From: Candidatus Gottesmanbacteria bacterium RIFCSPHIGHO2_01_FULL_46_14
GTDB lineage: Bacteria; Patescibacteriota; Microgenomatia; UBA10105; UBA927
Assembly: GCA_001780895.1 (NCBI GenBank)
Contig: MFJJ01000048.1
Span: 1-42,574, forward strand
DNA length: 42,574 nucleotides
Reading direction: 5' to 3'
The position numbers and the translations under genes are program-made. The notes beneath the pieces are model-generated. The model was not told the DNA's origin. It saw only the letters and a program-made list of their open reading frames with translations, and made no database searches. This document shows positions 7,672 to 15,394 of this stretch, in pieces; positions within the stretch are counted from its first letter, which is position 1; each line of letters begins with the position of its first letter.

Positions 7672-7680
7672 GGCAGCACG

Positions 7681-7983
7681 ATGAAAGGTGGTTTGACTCC
7701 CGACCAAGTACATAAAATTGCCCGGCTTGCTAATCTGATTCTTACGAGCGAGGAGGTTGAGAAATTTGCACCGCAACTTTCGGCTATACTCGAATTCGTT
7801 TCAAAACTTCAAAAGATTCCGACGAAAGACGTTATCCCCACTTCTCAAGTCAATGGACTCGAAAATGTTTATCGCGAGGATGAAATAGATAAAAGCCGCA
7901 TGCTTACACAAGAAGATGCGTTAGCTAACGCACCGGCAACGCACAATGGATTTTTCAAAGTAAAAGCGGTTTTTGGAGAGTAA
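7681..7983 (+). CDS. gatC: Asp/Glu-tRNA(Asn/Gln) amidotransferase subunit C
   Basis: A 100-aa GatC, the small belt-like subunit that wraps around GatA and GatB in the complex converting Glu-tRNA(Gln) or Asp-tRNA(Asn) to the amide. It shows the family pattern LTPDQVHKIARLANLILTSEEVEKFAPQLSAILEFV and the C-terminal PATHNGFFKVKAVFGE. The frame is open further upstream into gatD, but the ATG at 7681 gives the standard start and follows a TATAAT box at leaderless spacing. It is followed by a palindrome pair before gatA. Confidence 0.94.
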   Translation: MKGGLTPDQVHKIARLANLILTSEEVEKFAPQLSAILEFVSKLQKIPTKDVIPTSQVNGLENVYREDEIDKSRMLTQEDALANAPATHNGFFKVKAVFGE

Positions 7984-7993
7984 TATATTATGG

Positions 7994-8064
7994 TGTCATC
8001 CCGGCCACCGAGCCGGGATCCAGGGCAGAAAGTGCATGGATTCCGGGTCAAGCCCGGAATGACA
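7994..8064. repeat. 71-bp palindrome pair between gatC and gatA
   Basis: TGTCATCCCGG...CCGGGATCCAG (7994-8023) and inverted TGGATTCCGGG...CCCGGAATGACA (8037-8064). Same family as at 4417-4777 and 6047-6115. It ends exactly 10 nt before the gatA ATG, with an A-rich spacer, as the cassette right end does before htpX. Confidence 0.75.
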
Positions 8065-8074
8065 AAACGAAAAT

Positions 8075-9520
8075 ATGGATATTTTTGCACTCACGATTGA
8101 GCAAGCTCTAGAGGGCTATCGAGCAAAAAAATTTACCGCTGTTGATGTGGTGAAGACGTGTCTCGAAAATGTTAGGAAATATAACAAAGAGTATAACGTT
8201 TTACTAACGGTTCGAGATGAAGATGAACTGATCAAAGAAGCAAAAAGCGTTGACTACTCAAAACCGCTTGCCGGAATCCCGGTGGTTCTCAAAGACCTTT
8301 TTTCAACGAACTTACTGCGTACAACCGGTGGCGCCAAAATTATCGATACGTACGTACCGCGCTATGACGCAACAGTTGTTCGAAAATTAAAGGAATCCGG
8401 TGCAATTATTATCGGCAAAGCCAACGAAGATGCGTGGGGACATGGGAGTAGTGGGGAAAATTCGGATTTCGGCCCGACACGCAACGCTTATAATAAAAAT
8501 CACGTGGCAGGGGGATCATCGAGCGGTTCGGGAGTTGCGGTCGCCTTAGGAATGTGTCTTTTTGGAACGGGCACCGATACCGGAGGCTCAATTCGGATGC
8601 CGGCAGCATACAATAATCTGGTGGGCCTCAAACCCACATACGGTCGGGTATCACGGTACGGTATTTTAGCCATGGCATCGTCACTTGATACAATTGGTCA
8701 TGTAACTAAAACTGTCGGAGATAACGCACTGGTTCTTTCGATAACTGCAGGAAAAGATCCACTTGACGCGACGACCGACACGCAACCCGTTGCCCGCGCG
8801 TCTTTTAAGCGATCTGATTTGAAGGGATTAAAAATAGGAGTTTCTCCGGAATATCTTGCAATTGGCAAACAGGCAACGCCCGGTATGGACGAGAAACTTG
8901 AAGCAGTTACAGAAACAGCTCTCAAGGAACTAGAAAAACTCGGAGCGACCATTGTTACGGTTAATTTGCCAAATACCCAGCCTGCGTTGGCAACCTATTA
9001 CGTGCTCGTCCCCAGTGAAATTTCTTCAAACCTCGGGCGATACGACGGAGTACGGTTCGGACATACGCGGGAAACATTCGGTGGGGAAGCGAAACGCCGG
9101 ATGATGATTGGCACATACGCTCTGTCTTCCGGCTATTACGATGCCTACTATAAGACCGGACAAAAAGTGCGAACGCTCGTTCGAACTGATTTTACCAAAG
9201 CATTCGAGTCCGTTGACGCGATATTTGCTCCGGTCTCTCCATACCCGGCGCCAAAAATCGGAGATTTTTCCCAGGACCCACTCGCAGTATACCTATCAGA
9301 TATATATACCGTACCCATTAATTTAGCAGGAGTGGCAGCATTGGGACTACCGGCCGGTTTTATCGGTGATCTCCCTGTGGGCATTCAACTCATCGGTCCG
9401 CAGTGGAGTGAAGAAAGGCTTTATGAGATTGGCTTTGCGTACGAACAGGAAACACAGTGGTATAAACGGAAACCAAACATAGAAGGATCGCATCCTTCCG
9501 AAGCGCATGGATACATTTAA
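8075..9520 (+). CDS. gatA: Asp/Glu-tRNA(Asn/Gln) amidotransferase subunit A
   Basis: A 481-aa amidase-signature enzyme that releases ammonia from glutamine for the GatB site. The Ser-cisSer-Lys triad is visible: K73 in VVLKDLFST, the serines of GGSSSGSG (146-153) and the nucleophile S172 in GTDTGGSIRMPA. Length is normal. No Shine-Dalgarno sequence is seen; 10 A-rich nt separate the palindrome from the ATG. It overlaps gatB by 14 nt. Confidence 0.96.
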   Translation: MDIFALTIEQALEGYRAKKFTAVDVVKTCLENVRKYNKEYNVLLTVRDEDELIKEAKSVDYSKPLAGIPVVLKDLFSTNLLRTTGGAKIIDTYVPRYDATVVRKLKESGAIIIGKANEDAWGHGSSGENSDFGPTRNAYNKNHVAGGSSSGSGVAVALGMCLFGTGTDTGGSIRMPAAYNNLVGLKPTYGRVSRYGILAMASSLDTIGHVTKTVGDNALVLSITAGKDPLDATTDTQPVARASFKRSDLKGLKIGVSPEYLAIGKQATPGMDEKLEAVTETALKELEKLGATIVTVNLPNTQPALATYYVLVPSEISSNLGRYDGVRFGHTRETFGGEAKRRMMIGTYALSSGYYDAYYKTGQKVRTLVRTDFTKAFESVDAIFAPVSPYPAPKIGDFSQDPLAVYLSDIYTVPINLAGVAALGLPAGFIGDLPVGIQLIGPQWSEERLYEIGFAYEQETQWYKRKPNIEGSHPSEAHGYI

Positions 9521-10745
9521 ACCGATCATCGGCCTTGAGGTGCATGTAGAATTGGCAACGGCCTCCAAGATGTTTTGCGGCTGCCCCGCAGATCACTTTG
9601 GCAAAGAACCCAATACGCAAACATGTCCAGTATGTCTAGGGTTGCCAGGGGCGCTTCCGGTCCCAAACAAAAAAGCAGTTGAGTGGACAATCATGCTGGG
9701 GCTTGCTTTGGGATGCACGGTCAATGAAGAGTCCAAATTTGACCGAAAGCACTATTTTTACCCTGATCTTCCTAAGGGTTATCAAATATCCCAATATGAC
9801 CAACCGTTGTGCATCGATGGAAAACTTGGGGACATCAGAATACAACGTGTGCATTTAGAAGAAGATACTGGCAAGCTCCAACATGCGGTCGGAGTAAGTC
9901 TCGTCGACTTTAACAGAAGTGGGGTGCCCTTGGTTGAAGTGGTCACCGAGCCGGATTTTCGATCCATTGAAGAGGTCGACGTCTATGTTAAAAAACTCCA
10001 ACAGATCATTCGCTATCTTGGTATTTCCGGTGCGGACATGGAAAAAGGAACCATGCGTATTGAACCTTCGATTTCTCTTTCAACCGACGGGAAAATTCCA
10101 AATTATCGCGTTGAGCTTAAGAATGTCAACTCCTTTCGTTTCGTCCGCAAGGCCCTGGAGTATGAAATAGCTCGTCAACAAAGAGAGGGCCACATACAAC
10201 AAACTCGCGGGTGGAGTGAAGACAAAAACGCAACGGTAGTCCAGCGGGAGAAGGAAGAGGCACATGATTATCGCTACTTTCCTGAACCCGATATCCCACC
10301 CATGCGGTGGTCCGGACGTCAAATATCAGATATCAGAAGTCAGATAGGGGAACTACCGGATGAGAAAAAAGAAAGATTTATGAAAAAATATGGACTTTCC
10401 GACTATGATGCAACACAGCTGACAGAAACTCGACAGCGGGCGGAGTTTTTTGAAGAAGTAGCCAAAGAAGGAACACCAAAGGCGATTGCTAATATACTCA
10501 TCAATAAAAAAGTAACAACAAAAGAAGAATTGATGAAATTTCTTCAAAACGCTCCTTCTATTTCCGCCGATGAGCTCCAAGAAACAGTTGAGAGAATTCT
10601 CAAAGAAAACCCAAAAGCGATCGAGGATTACAGAAACGGCAAAGAGCAGGCGCTCATGTTTCTCGTAGGACAAGCTCTGAGACAGTTGAAAGGAAAAGGA
10701 GATGCTCAAGGTATATCTGCTATAATCAGGCGCTTGATAGTGTAG
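9507..10745 (+). CDS. gatB: Asp/Glu-tRNA(Asn/Gln) amidotransferase subunit B, short form
   Basis: A 412-aa GatB, the kinase/transamidase subunit that activates the tRNA-bound Glu or Asp. It has GLEVHVEL at the start, a zinc site (CGCP and CPVC), GVPLVEVVTEPD and the ELKNVNSF motif, then a shortened helical region and the YqeY-like tail that contacts tRNA (NPKAIEDYRNGKEQALMFLVGQ). Many homologues have about 475 residues; the shortening lies in the middle and tail. The 3' end contains a promoter for the next gene. Whether the complex serves Gln-tRNA, Asn-tRNA or both cannot be told from this window. Confidence 0.95.
   Translation: MDTFKPIIGLEVHVELATASKMFCGCPADHFGKEPNTQTCPVCLGLPGALPVPNKKAVEWTIMLGLALGCTVNEESKFDRKHYFYPDLPKGYQISQYDQPLCIDGKLGDIRIQRVHLEEDTGKLQHAVGVSLVDFNRSGVPLVEVVTEPDFRSIEEVDVYVKKLQQIIRYLGISGADMEKGTMRIEPSISLSTDGKIPNYRVELKNVNSFRFVRKALEYEIARQQREGHIQQTRGWSEDKNATVVQREKEEAHDYRYFPEPDIPPMRWSGRQISDIRSQIGELPDEKKERFMKKYGLSDYDATQLTETRQRAEFFEEVAKEGTPKAIANILINKKVTTKEELMKFLQNAPSISADELQETVERILKENPKAIEDYRNGKEQALMFLVGQALRQLKGKGDAQGISAIIRRLIV
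10718..10726 (+). promoter_or_regulatory. Extended -10 promoter inside gatB 3' end
   Basis: TGC-TATAAT, predicted start near 10733, giving a leader of about 50 nt to the SD-led gene at 10783. No clear -35. Confidence 0.5.
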
Positions 10746-10782
10746 GTAGTATTATTTTCTGTCCGGATTGGAGGTATCAATT

Positions 10783-11025
10783 ATGACTAGTGGTGAAAGT
10801 TTAGCAGAGAGTCTTCTGAAGGCTTACGGACAAGTGATATATGTTGAAGGTTTAGGCCAAGATTTTGAAGCAAGAGGAGCAGGTACTGATGGATTTACAC
10901 TTTTACATAAACGTTGCTGGAGAGTGGTAGGGCGTTTTGGAGAACAAGCGCAATCTGATGCAATAGCTGCTGCGCAAAAGGGTCACGAGTGTCCAGCACT
11001 AAGCAGCGGAGCAGGAGTTGAATAA
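10783..11025 (+). CDS. Hypothetical 80-aa protein upstream of dnaE
   Basis: Not recognised. The ATG at 10783 is chosen because GGAGGT sits 8 nt upstream; a TTG at 10768 would place the Shine-Dalgarno sequence inside the gene. The protein is soluble, Gly/Ala-rich and slightly acidic, with two Cys (in KRCWRVVGRF and GHECPAL). Its stop overlaps the ATG of the dnaE 5' fragment (TAATG), so it was probably coupled to dnaE before the RAYT unit arrived. Its own promoter lies in the gatB end. Confidence 0.6.
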   Translation: MTSGESLAESLLKAYGQVIYVEGLGQDFEARGAGTDGFTLLHKRCWRVVGRFGEQAQSDAIAAAQKGHECPALSSGAGVE

Positions 11026-11075
11026 TGTCAGATTTTGTCCACCTTCATACGCATAGCGAGTATTCCCTGCTTGAC
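11025..11075 (+). pseudogene. dnaE: Diverged 5' fragment of dnaE
   Basis: The 17 codons from the ATG at 11025 encode MSDFVHLHTHSEYSLLD, against MADFVHLHTHSEYSLLD at the intact dnaE (11852). Seven codons differ and six of the changes are synonymous, so this is a piece of a related working gene rather than a decayed copy. After the fragment the frame enters the RAYT palindrome and stops at 11109-11111. It keeps TAATG coupling to the upstream gene, which suggests that this is the original site of the dnaE start. Confidence 0.85.
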
Positions 11076-11080
11076 TCCGT

Positions 11081-11099
11081 GTCAGGGTTCCACCCTGCC
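11081..11099 (+). repeat. REP palindrome, left end of RAYT unit
   Basis: GTCAGGGTTCCACCCTGCC: stem CAGGGT/ACCCTG with a TCC loop. On the minus strand it supplies the last codons (GRVEP, stop) of the transposase. Confidence 0.75.
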
Positions 11100-11783
11100 A
11101 TAGGAGCGTAACAAGGCGCTAGCTTTTTGTACACGCTCTTCAACTTCATCTTCTTCATTTTCCGGTTCAAGAGTGATAAAGGAGAAATCAGATGGAGTTT
11201 CCTCCTTAGTATTGTCAACAAATTCCTGATAATTTTTTTCGCGACTCATACGTTTGCTTTCGAAAAATTCAAGTAGGAGATGAGTATCTAGCCAGTCGGT
11301 TTTGCGTTTACTAAGATAGTCATAATAGCTGCTGTAAGGGTACGTTTGAAAATCAGGAGGGTTTCGATGGATGTAACGCGAAACCCAAAGCAAATACTTT
11401 TCATCCCTAATATCAGTTGCTTTAAAAACGCCCTGGAACAAGGAGCCCACGCGCCGGTATTTTTTATTGAAATACATGGAATACGAAGTTGACAGTGAAC
11501 GGATAAATTCTGTCAATCCGGAAATAGTTTTTTGGCGCAAGAGAAGATGGTAATGATTAGGCATGAGGCAATAGGCCATTAAATCTATTTTGTCATGGAA
11601 TTTTTTCCGCCTGTTCCGTGGCAGGGTTCCACCCTGTATGGGAGAAAGAGCAGTTTTTAAGAAGTGGAAGAAAGCAAGATGGTCGTCTCGATCGAGAAAA
11701 ATGTTTCGTTTTTCCACACCCCGGTTGTATACATGATAAAATGCATTTTCGTAGTAAATTTTTCTCGAGTTTTTCTGCGGCAT
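11082..11783 (-). CDS. REP-associated tyrosine transposase (RAYT, Y1/HUH family)
   Basis: A protein of about 233 aa with the IS200-type single-strand transposase fold: N-terminal KIYYENAFYHVYNRGVEKRNIF, HUH motif MPNHYHLLL (H77, H79), then SYSMYFNKKYRRVGSLFQGVF with candidate catalytic Tyr 101 or 104, and RYIHRNP. RAYTs nick REP hairpins and are thought to spread them. The frame opens at a TTG (11819) inside the palindrome; the ATG at 11783 gives the usual MPQKN start. Two pieces of the protein are palindrome-encoded: QGGTLP (50-55), which looks like an in-frame insertion, and the final GRVEP. Confidence 0.9.
   Translation of the reverse strand: MPQKNSRKIYYENAFYHVYNRGVEKRNIFLDRDDHLAFFHFLKTALSPIQGGTLPRNRRKKFHDKIDLMAYCLMPNHYHLLLRQKTISGLTEFIRSLSTSYSMYFNKKYRRVGSLFQGVFKATDIRDEKYLLWVSRYIHRNPPDFQTYPYSSYYDYLSKRKTDWLDTHLLLEFFESKRMSREKNYQEFVDNTKEETPSDFSFITLEPENEEDEVEERVQKASALLRSYGRVEP
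11620..11637 (+). repeat. REP palindrome inside the transposase gene
   Basis: GGCAGGGTTCCACCCTGT, in frame with the transposase, where it encodes QGGTLP between the first strand region and the HUH motif. Confidence 0.75.
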
Positions 11784-11798
11784 GCATGTAGCGTACAT

Positions 11799-11816
11799 GG
11801 CAGGGTTCCACCCTGT
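11799..11816 (+). repeat. REP palindrome, right end of RAYT unit
   Basis: GGCAGGGTTCCACCCTGT, same orientation as the copies at 11081 and 11620, 16 nt upstream of the transposase ATG. Confidence 0.75.
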
Positions 11817-11828
11817 CAAACTTTGCGT

Positions 11829-11834
11829 TATACT
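11829..11834 (+). promoter_or_regulatory. Possible -10 box for dnaE
   Basis: TATACT 17 nt before the dnaE ATG, predicting a leader of about 11 nt. No clear -35 or Shine-Dalgarno sequence. Confidence 0.35.
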
Positions 11835-11851
11835 TAAGCAGACCTAATTCT

Positions 11852-14800
11852 ATGGCTGATTTTGTCCACCTACATACCCACAGCGAGTATTCGCTGCTCG
11901 ATGGTTTGGGGAAGCTTGATAAACTCATTGATCGGGCAAAGTCCTTTGATATGGACGCGCTTGCCATCACCGATCACGGAGCCATGTACGGGAGTTTTAA
12001 GTTTTATTTGAAAGCGATTGCAGCCGGAATAAAACCTATTATCGGTGTGGAGACCTACGTTGCCAAACGGAGTAGATTCGACAAAGAAGCAAAAGTAGAT
12101 ACGGATCCCTACCATCTCGTACTACTTGCTAAAAATGAAGTGGGCTATAAGAATCTCATGAAGCTCGTGACGCATGCGCACCTGGAAGGTTATTACTACC
12201 GCCCGCGGATTGATTGGGAACTCTTGCAGCAGCATGCAGACGGGCTCATTTGTCTTTCCGCGTGTCTCCAAGGCCAGGTGTCGAACCTGTTGCGCAATAA
12301 TCAGGACAACGAAGCCGAAACAGTGGCGCGTCAGTATGCCCAGCTTTTTGGTCCGGATCATTATTATATTGAACTTCAGCGCCATCCGGCAATTGCCGAT
12401 TGTGACGTCGTCAACGAAAAGCTCGTGGCGCTTGCCCGCAAACTGGGACTCCCGCTGGTTGCAACCAACGATATTCATTATGTGGATGCTGATGATGCCG
12501 AAGCGCAGGAAATTTTGTTGTGTGTTCAAACCCAGCACACCATACTCGAGAAAAACCGGCCACTTACGATGATTGATTCCCCGGATTTTTATATGCGCTC
12601 TCCCCGGGAGATGCAGGAATTATTTGTTCAATACCCCGAGGCCATAGAAAACACGGTTAAAATTGCCGCGATGTGTAATCTCACGCTCTCGGTAGGTAAA
12701 TGGATTCTTCCCAACTATCCATTGGAAGCCGGCGTCACCCCGGAAGCGTACCTCAAAAAATTGGTGGAAGAGCGAACTCCTGCTCGATACAAAAAACTCG
12801 ATGATGAGGCTGAAAAACGGATTGCCTATGAACTCGATATTATTTGTACCAAAGGGTATGCCACCTATTTTTTGATAGTACAGGATTTTGTCAACTGGGC
12901 CAAGAGTCAGGGTATTTCGGTGGGGCCCGGGCGGGGATCGGCAGCCGGATCGATGGTGACGTATATTCTGGGAATAACCGGTCTTGATCCGCTCTACTTT
13001 AATCTTCCGTTTGAGCGATTTTTAAACCCCTTCCGGCCCTCTGCGCCTGATATAGATCTCGATTTTGCCGATGACAGGAGAGACGAAGTCATCGCCTATG
13101 TGACGAAGCGGTTCGGAGAGGATAAAGTGGCCCAGATCGTCACGTTTGGAACGATGGAGGCCCGCGGCGCCGTCCGCGACGCTGGTCGGGCTCTCGGTAT
13201 GCCCTATGCTGCTCCTGATCGCATTTCCAAAATGATTCCGCCGGGGTTTCAGGGAGGCGCGATGACGATAGAAAAAGCACTGGACCAATCGCCGGAACTT
13301 GCCCGTGCATATCAAACCGAACCCGAGACCAAGCGACTTCTCGACGTCGCGACGAAACTCGAAGGTGTTGCGCGCCACTCATCGGTGCATGCGGCAGGTG
13401 TCGTTATTGCAGATAAGCCCCTTGTTGAATACACACCGCTTCAGCGGGAGTCCAAAGGAGACCGGATTGTTACCCAATATGACATGTACACCGTCGGAGA
13501 AGACGGCGTGGGGCTTCTCAAAATGGACTTTTTGGGACTACGCAATTTGACGATCATGTCCCAGGCGCTTGCTTTTATTAAAAAAGTCAGAGGAGTTACC
13601 ATTGATCTCGATACTATTGCCCTCGACGACAAAAAAACATACGAACTCCTGAGCAGTGGGGAAACCACGGGGATATTTCAGCTTGAATCAAGCGGGATGC
13701 GCCGGTATATAAAGGATCTTCGGCCGACCTCGATTTTTGATGTCATGGCGATGGTTGCATTATTTCGACCAGGTCCCATGCAGGTTATTCCTGAGTTTAT
13801 ACGGCGAAAACAGAATCCTGAATACGTCACCTATCCCGATCCGAGGCTTAAAGATGTCCTCAGGCAATCCTACGGCATCATCTGTTATCAAGACGATGTG
13901 CTTTTAACCGCGATTACCGTGGCCGGCTATTCATGGGGGGATGCCGATAAACTTCGAAAAGCAGTCGGCAAAAAAATTCCGTCGGAAATGAAAAAGCAAA
14001 AAGAGAAATTTATTGACGGATGCGTCAAAAACGGGCTCACCAAATCTAAGGCAGAACACCTATTCACACTTATTGAGCCGTTTGCCGGGTACGGATTTAA
14101 TAAAGCTCATGCCGCCTGTTATGCGATGATTGCCTATCAGACGGGATATCTCAAAGCCAACTTTCAAGTGGAGTTTATGACCGCAGTACTGGCGGCTGAA
14201 TCCCGCTCCAATACCGGGACGGCACGTGACGAAAAGATCGGCGCAATCGTTAACGAGTGTCGCCGTATAAACCTGACGCTCCTTCCTCCGGATATCAACC
14301 GCTCCGGCGTTGAGTTTGAAATTGAAGCAGGCGCAATTCGTTTTGGACTGTCGGCGATTAAAAATGTCGGAACAAGCGCCATTGAAAGTATTATCGCTGC
14401 CCGCCAAAGTGGCGGGTTTACGAGTTTGTCCGACGTCATCAATCGTGTTGATATATCAAAGGCAAATCGAAAAACATTTGAAAGCATGATTAAGGCAGGT
14501 GCATTTGATCAGTTCGGCAATCGCGCCTCCCAACTTGCGGCTCTGCCTACCATGCTCGAACAAATTCATAAGCTCCGCAGGTCAACGGCAGCGGGGCAAG
14601 TAGGGTTATTTGACGGGAGCGGCGAGCAATCCGTATTTGAGAACCCCTTACCAAATATCGAGGAATTGTCTCCCGGGGAGCGTTTATCCTTTGAAAAAGA
14701 ACTCCTTGGATTTTATTTGACCGCCCATCCTCTCCAGCCGGTGCTGGATCAACTTGATCGACTCAACGCAACCAAAATCGAGCACATCACAAAAGATCGG

Positions 14801-15055
14801 GTTGGAGAAAAAGTAGTGCTTGGGGGCATCGTTACGACGGTCAAGCGGATTGTTACCAAGTCAACTAACCAGGAGATGGCATTCGTGCGGCTCGAAGATC
14901 TATCTGGTACGATTGAGATTATTATATTTCCAAAAATTTATGCCCGTACGCTCAATTTTTGGAATAAAGATATGATTATTGTCGTCTCCGGCCGTATTGA
15001 CGAAAAAGAAGATAGACTTCTTATTCTGGTTGACGAAGCGAGAAGTTTGCTTTAG
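11852..15055 (+). CDS. dnaE: DNA polymerase III subunit alpha
   Basis: A 1067-aa replicative polymerase of the DnaE type. It has an N-terminal PHP domain (FVHLHTHSEYSLLDG at 3-17), a polymerase core with GPGRGSAAGSMV and the catalytic PDIDLDFADDRR, the tau/beta-binding region (GYGFNKAHAACYAMIAYQTGYLKANF), helix-hairpin-helix segments and a C-terminal OB fold (VLGGIVTTVKRIVTKSTNQEMAFVRLEDL). Length is normal. Its first 17 codons are duplicated in diverged form at 11025. The 3' end contains the promoter of the ATP synthase operon. Confidence 0.97.
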   Translation: MADFVHLHTHSEYSLLDGLGKLDKLIDRAKSFDMDALAITDHGAMYGSFKFYLKAIAAGIKPIIGVETYVAKRSRFDKEAKVDTDPYHLVLLAKNEVGYKNLMKLVTHAHLEGYYYRPRIDWELLQQHADGLICLSACLQGQVSNLLRNNQDNEAETVARQYAQLFGPDHYYIELQRHPAIADCDVVNEKLVALARKLGLPLVATNDIHYVDADDAEAQEILLCVQTQHTILEKNRPLTMIDSPDFYMRSPREMQELFVQYPEAIENTVKIAAMCNLTLSVGKWILPNYPLEAGVTPEAYLKKLVEERTPARYKKLDDEAEKRIAYELDIICTKGYATYFLIVQDFVNWAKSQGISVGPGRGSAAGSMVTYILGITGLDPLYFNLPFERFLNPFRPSAPDIDLDFADDRRDEVIAYVTKRFGEDKVAQIVTFGTMEARGAVRDAGRALGMPYAAPDRISKMIPPGFQGGAMTIEKALDQSPELARAYQTEPETKRLLDVATKLEGVARHSSVHAAGVVIADKPLVEYTPLQRESKGDRIVTQYDMYTVGEDGVGLLKMDFLGLRNLTIMSQALAFIKKVRGVTIDLDTIALDDKKTYELLSSGETTGIFQLESSGMRRYIKDLRPTSIFDVMAMVALFRPGPMQVIPEFIRRKQNPEYVTYPDPRLKDVLRQSYGIICYQDDVLLTAITVAGYSWGDADKLRKAVGKKIPSEMKKQKEKFIDGCVKNGLTKSKAEHLFTLIEPFAGYGFNKAHAACYAMIAYQTGYLKANFQVEFMTAVLAAESRSNTGTARDEKIGAIVNECRRINLTLLPPDINRSGVEFEIEAGAIRFGLSAIKNVGTSAIESIIAARQSGGFTSLSDVINRVDISKANRKTFESMIKAGAFDQFGNRASQLAALPTMLEQIHKLRRSTAAGQVGLFDGSGEQSVFENPLPNIEELSPGERLSFEKELLGFYLTAHPLQPVLDQLDRLNATKIEHITKDRVGEKVVLGGIVTTVKRIVTKSTNQEMAFVRLEDLSGTIEIIIFPKIYARTLNFWNKDMIIVVSGRIDEKEDRLLILVDEARSLL

Positions 15056-15058
15056 AAT
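15030..15058 (+). promoter_or_regulatory. Promoter of the ATP synthase operon
   Basis: TTGACG (15030-15035), 17 nt, TAGAAT (15053-15058), overlapping the dnaE stop. Predicted start near 15065 with a 27-nt leader holding a purine-rich GGATAGGGAG Shine-Dalgarno region. Confidence 0.6.
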
Positions 15059-15091
15059 AAGTTTGAAACGCGAAAGAAAGGATAGGGAGCG

Positions 15092-15391
15092 ATGCAACAT
15101 TCCAAACGCACCGAAAAATTTAACCTGGTGCTTGAAGATGGTATTGCGGGAACCCATCCAAGAACGTCTCAGAAGAGCCGAGGAACAAGTAGTTCGTGGT
15201 ATTATTTTGGGTTAGTCGGTCAAATAGGGTTTAGTATTGCGGTTCCTATCGCAGGAGGCGCGATCGGTGGTTCTTTTATTGACCAGTACTTCCATACCTA
15301 TCCTCGGTGGACACTCGGGCTTCTGATGCTTGGGGTCGTTGTTTCAGTTGTCACATTTTATCAGACGATTAAGACGCTGTTAAAAAAATAA
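15092..15391 (+). CDS. AtpI/AtpZ-like membrane protein
   Basis: A 99-aa protein with a polar N-terminal half and two C-terminal transmembrane helices (about 41-65 and 72-93), the second preceded by the amphipathic FIDQYFHTYPRW. This is the AtpI/AtpZ layout of small proteins at the head of ATP synthase operons, thought to help assemble the c-ring or carry Mg2+/Ca2+. The start follows a good Shine-Dalgarno region. It is the first gene of the operon, 3 nt before atpB. Confidence 0.8.
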   Translation: MQHSKRTEKFNLVLEDGIAGTHPRTSQKSRGTSSSWYYFGLVGQIGFSIAVPIAGGAIGGSFIDQYFHTYPRWTLGLLMLGVVVSVVTFYQTIKTLLKK

Positions 15392-15394
15392 CCA

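Larger units (their letters stand above)
11075..11816. mobile_element. REP/RAYT unit inserted at the dnaE start
   Basis: A transposase gene of the IS200-like REP-associated type lies between two same-orientation palindromes (11081-11099 and 11799-11816), with a third inside the gene. Left neighbour: dnaE fragment. Right neighbour: intact dnaE with its own possible -10 TATACT at 11829-11834. Exact ends are uncertain; TCCGTG precedes the palindrome at both 11081 and 11620. Confidence 0.7.
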
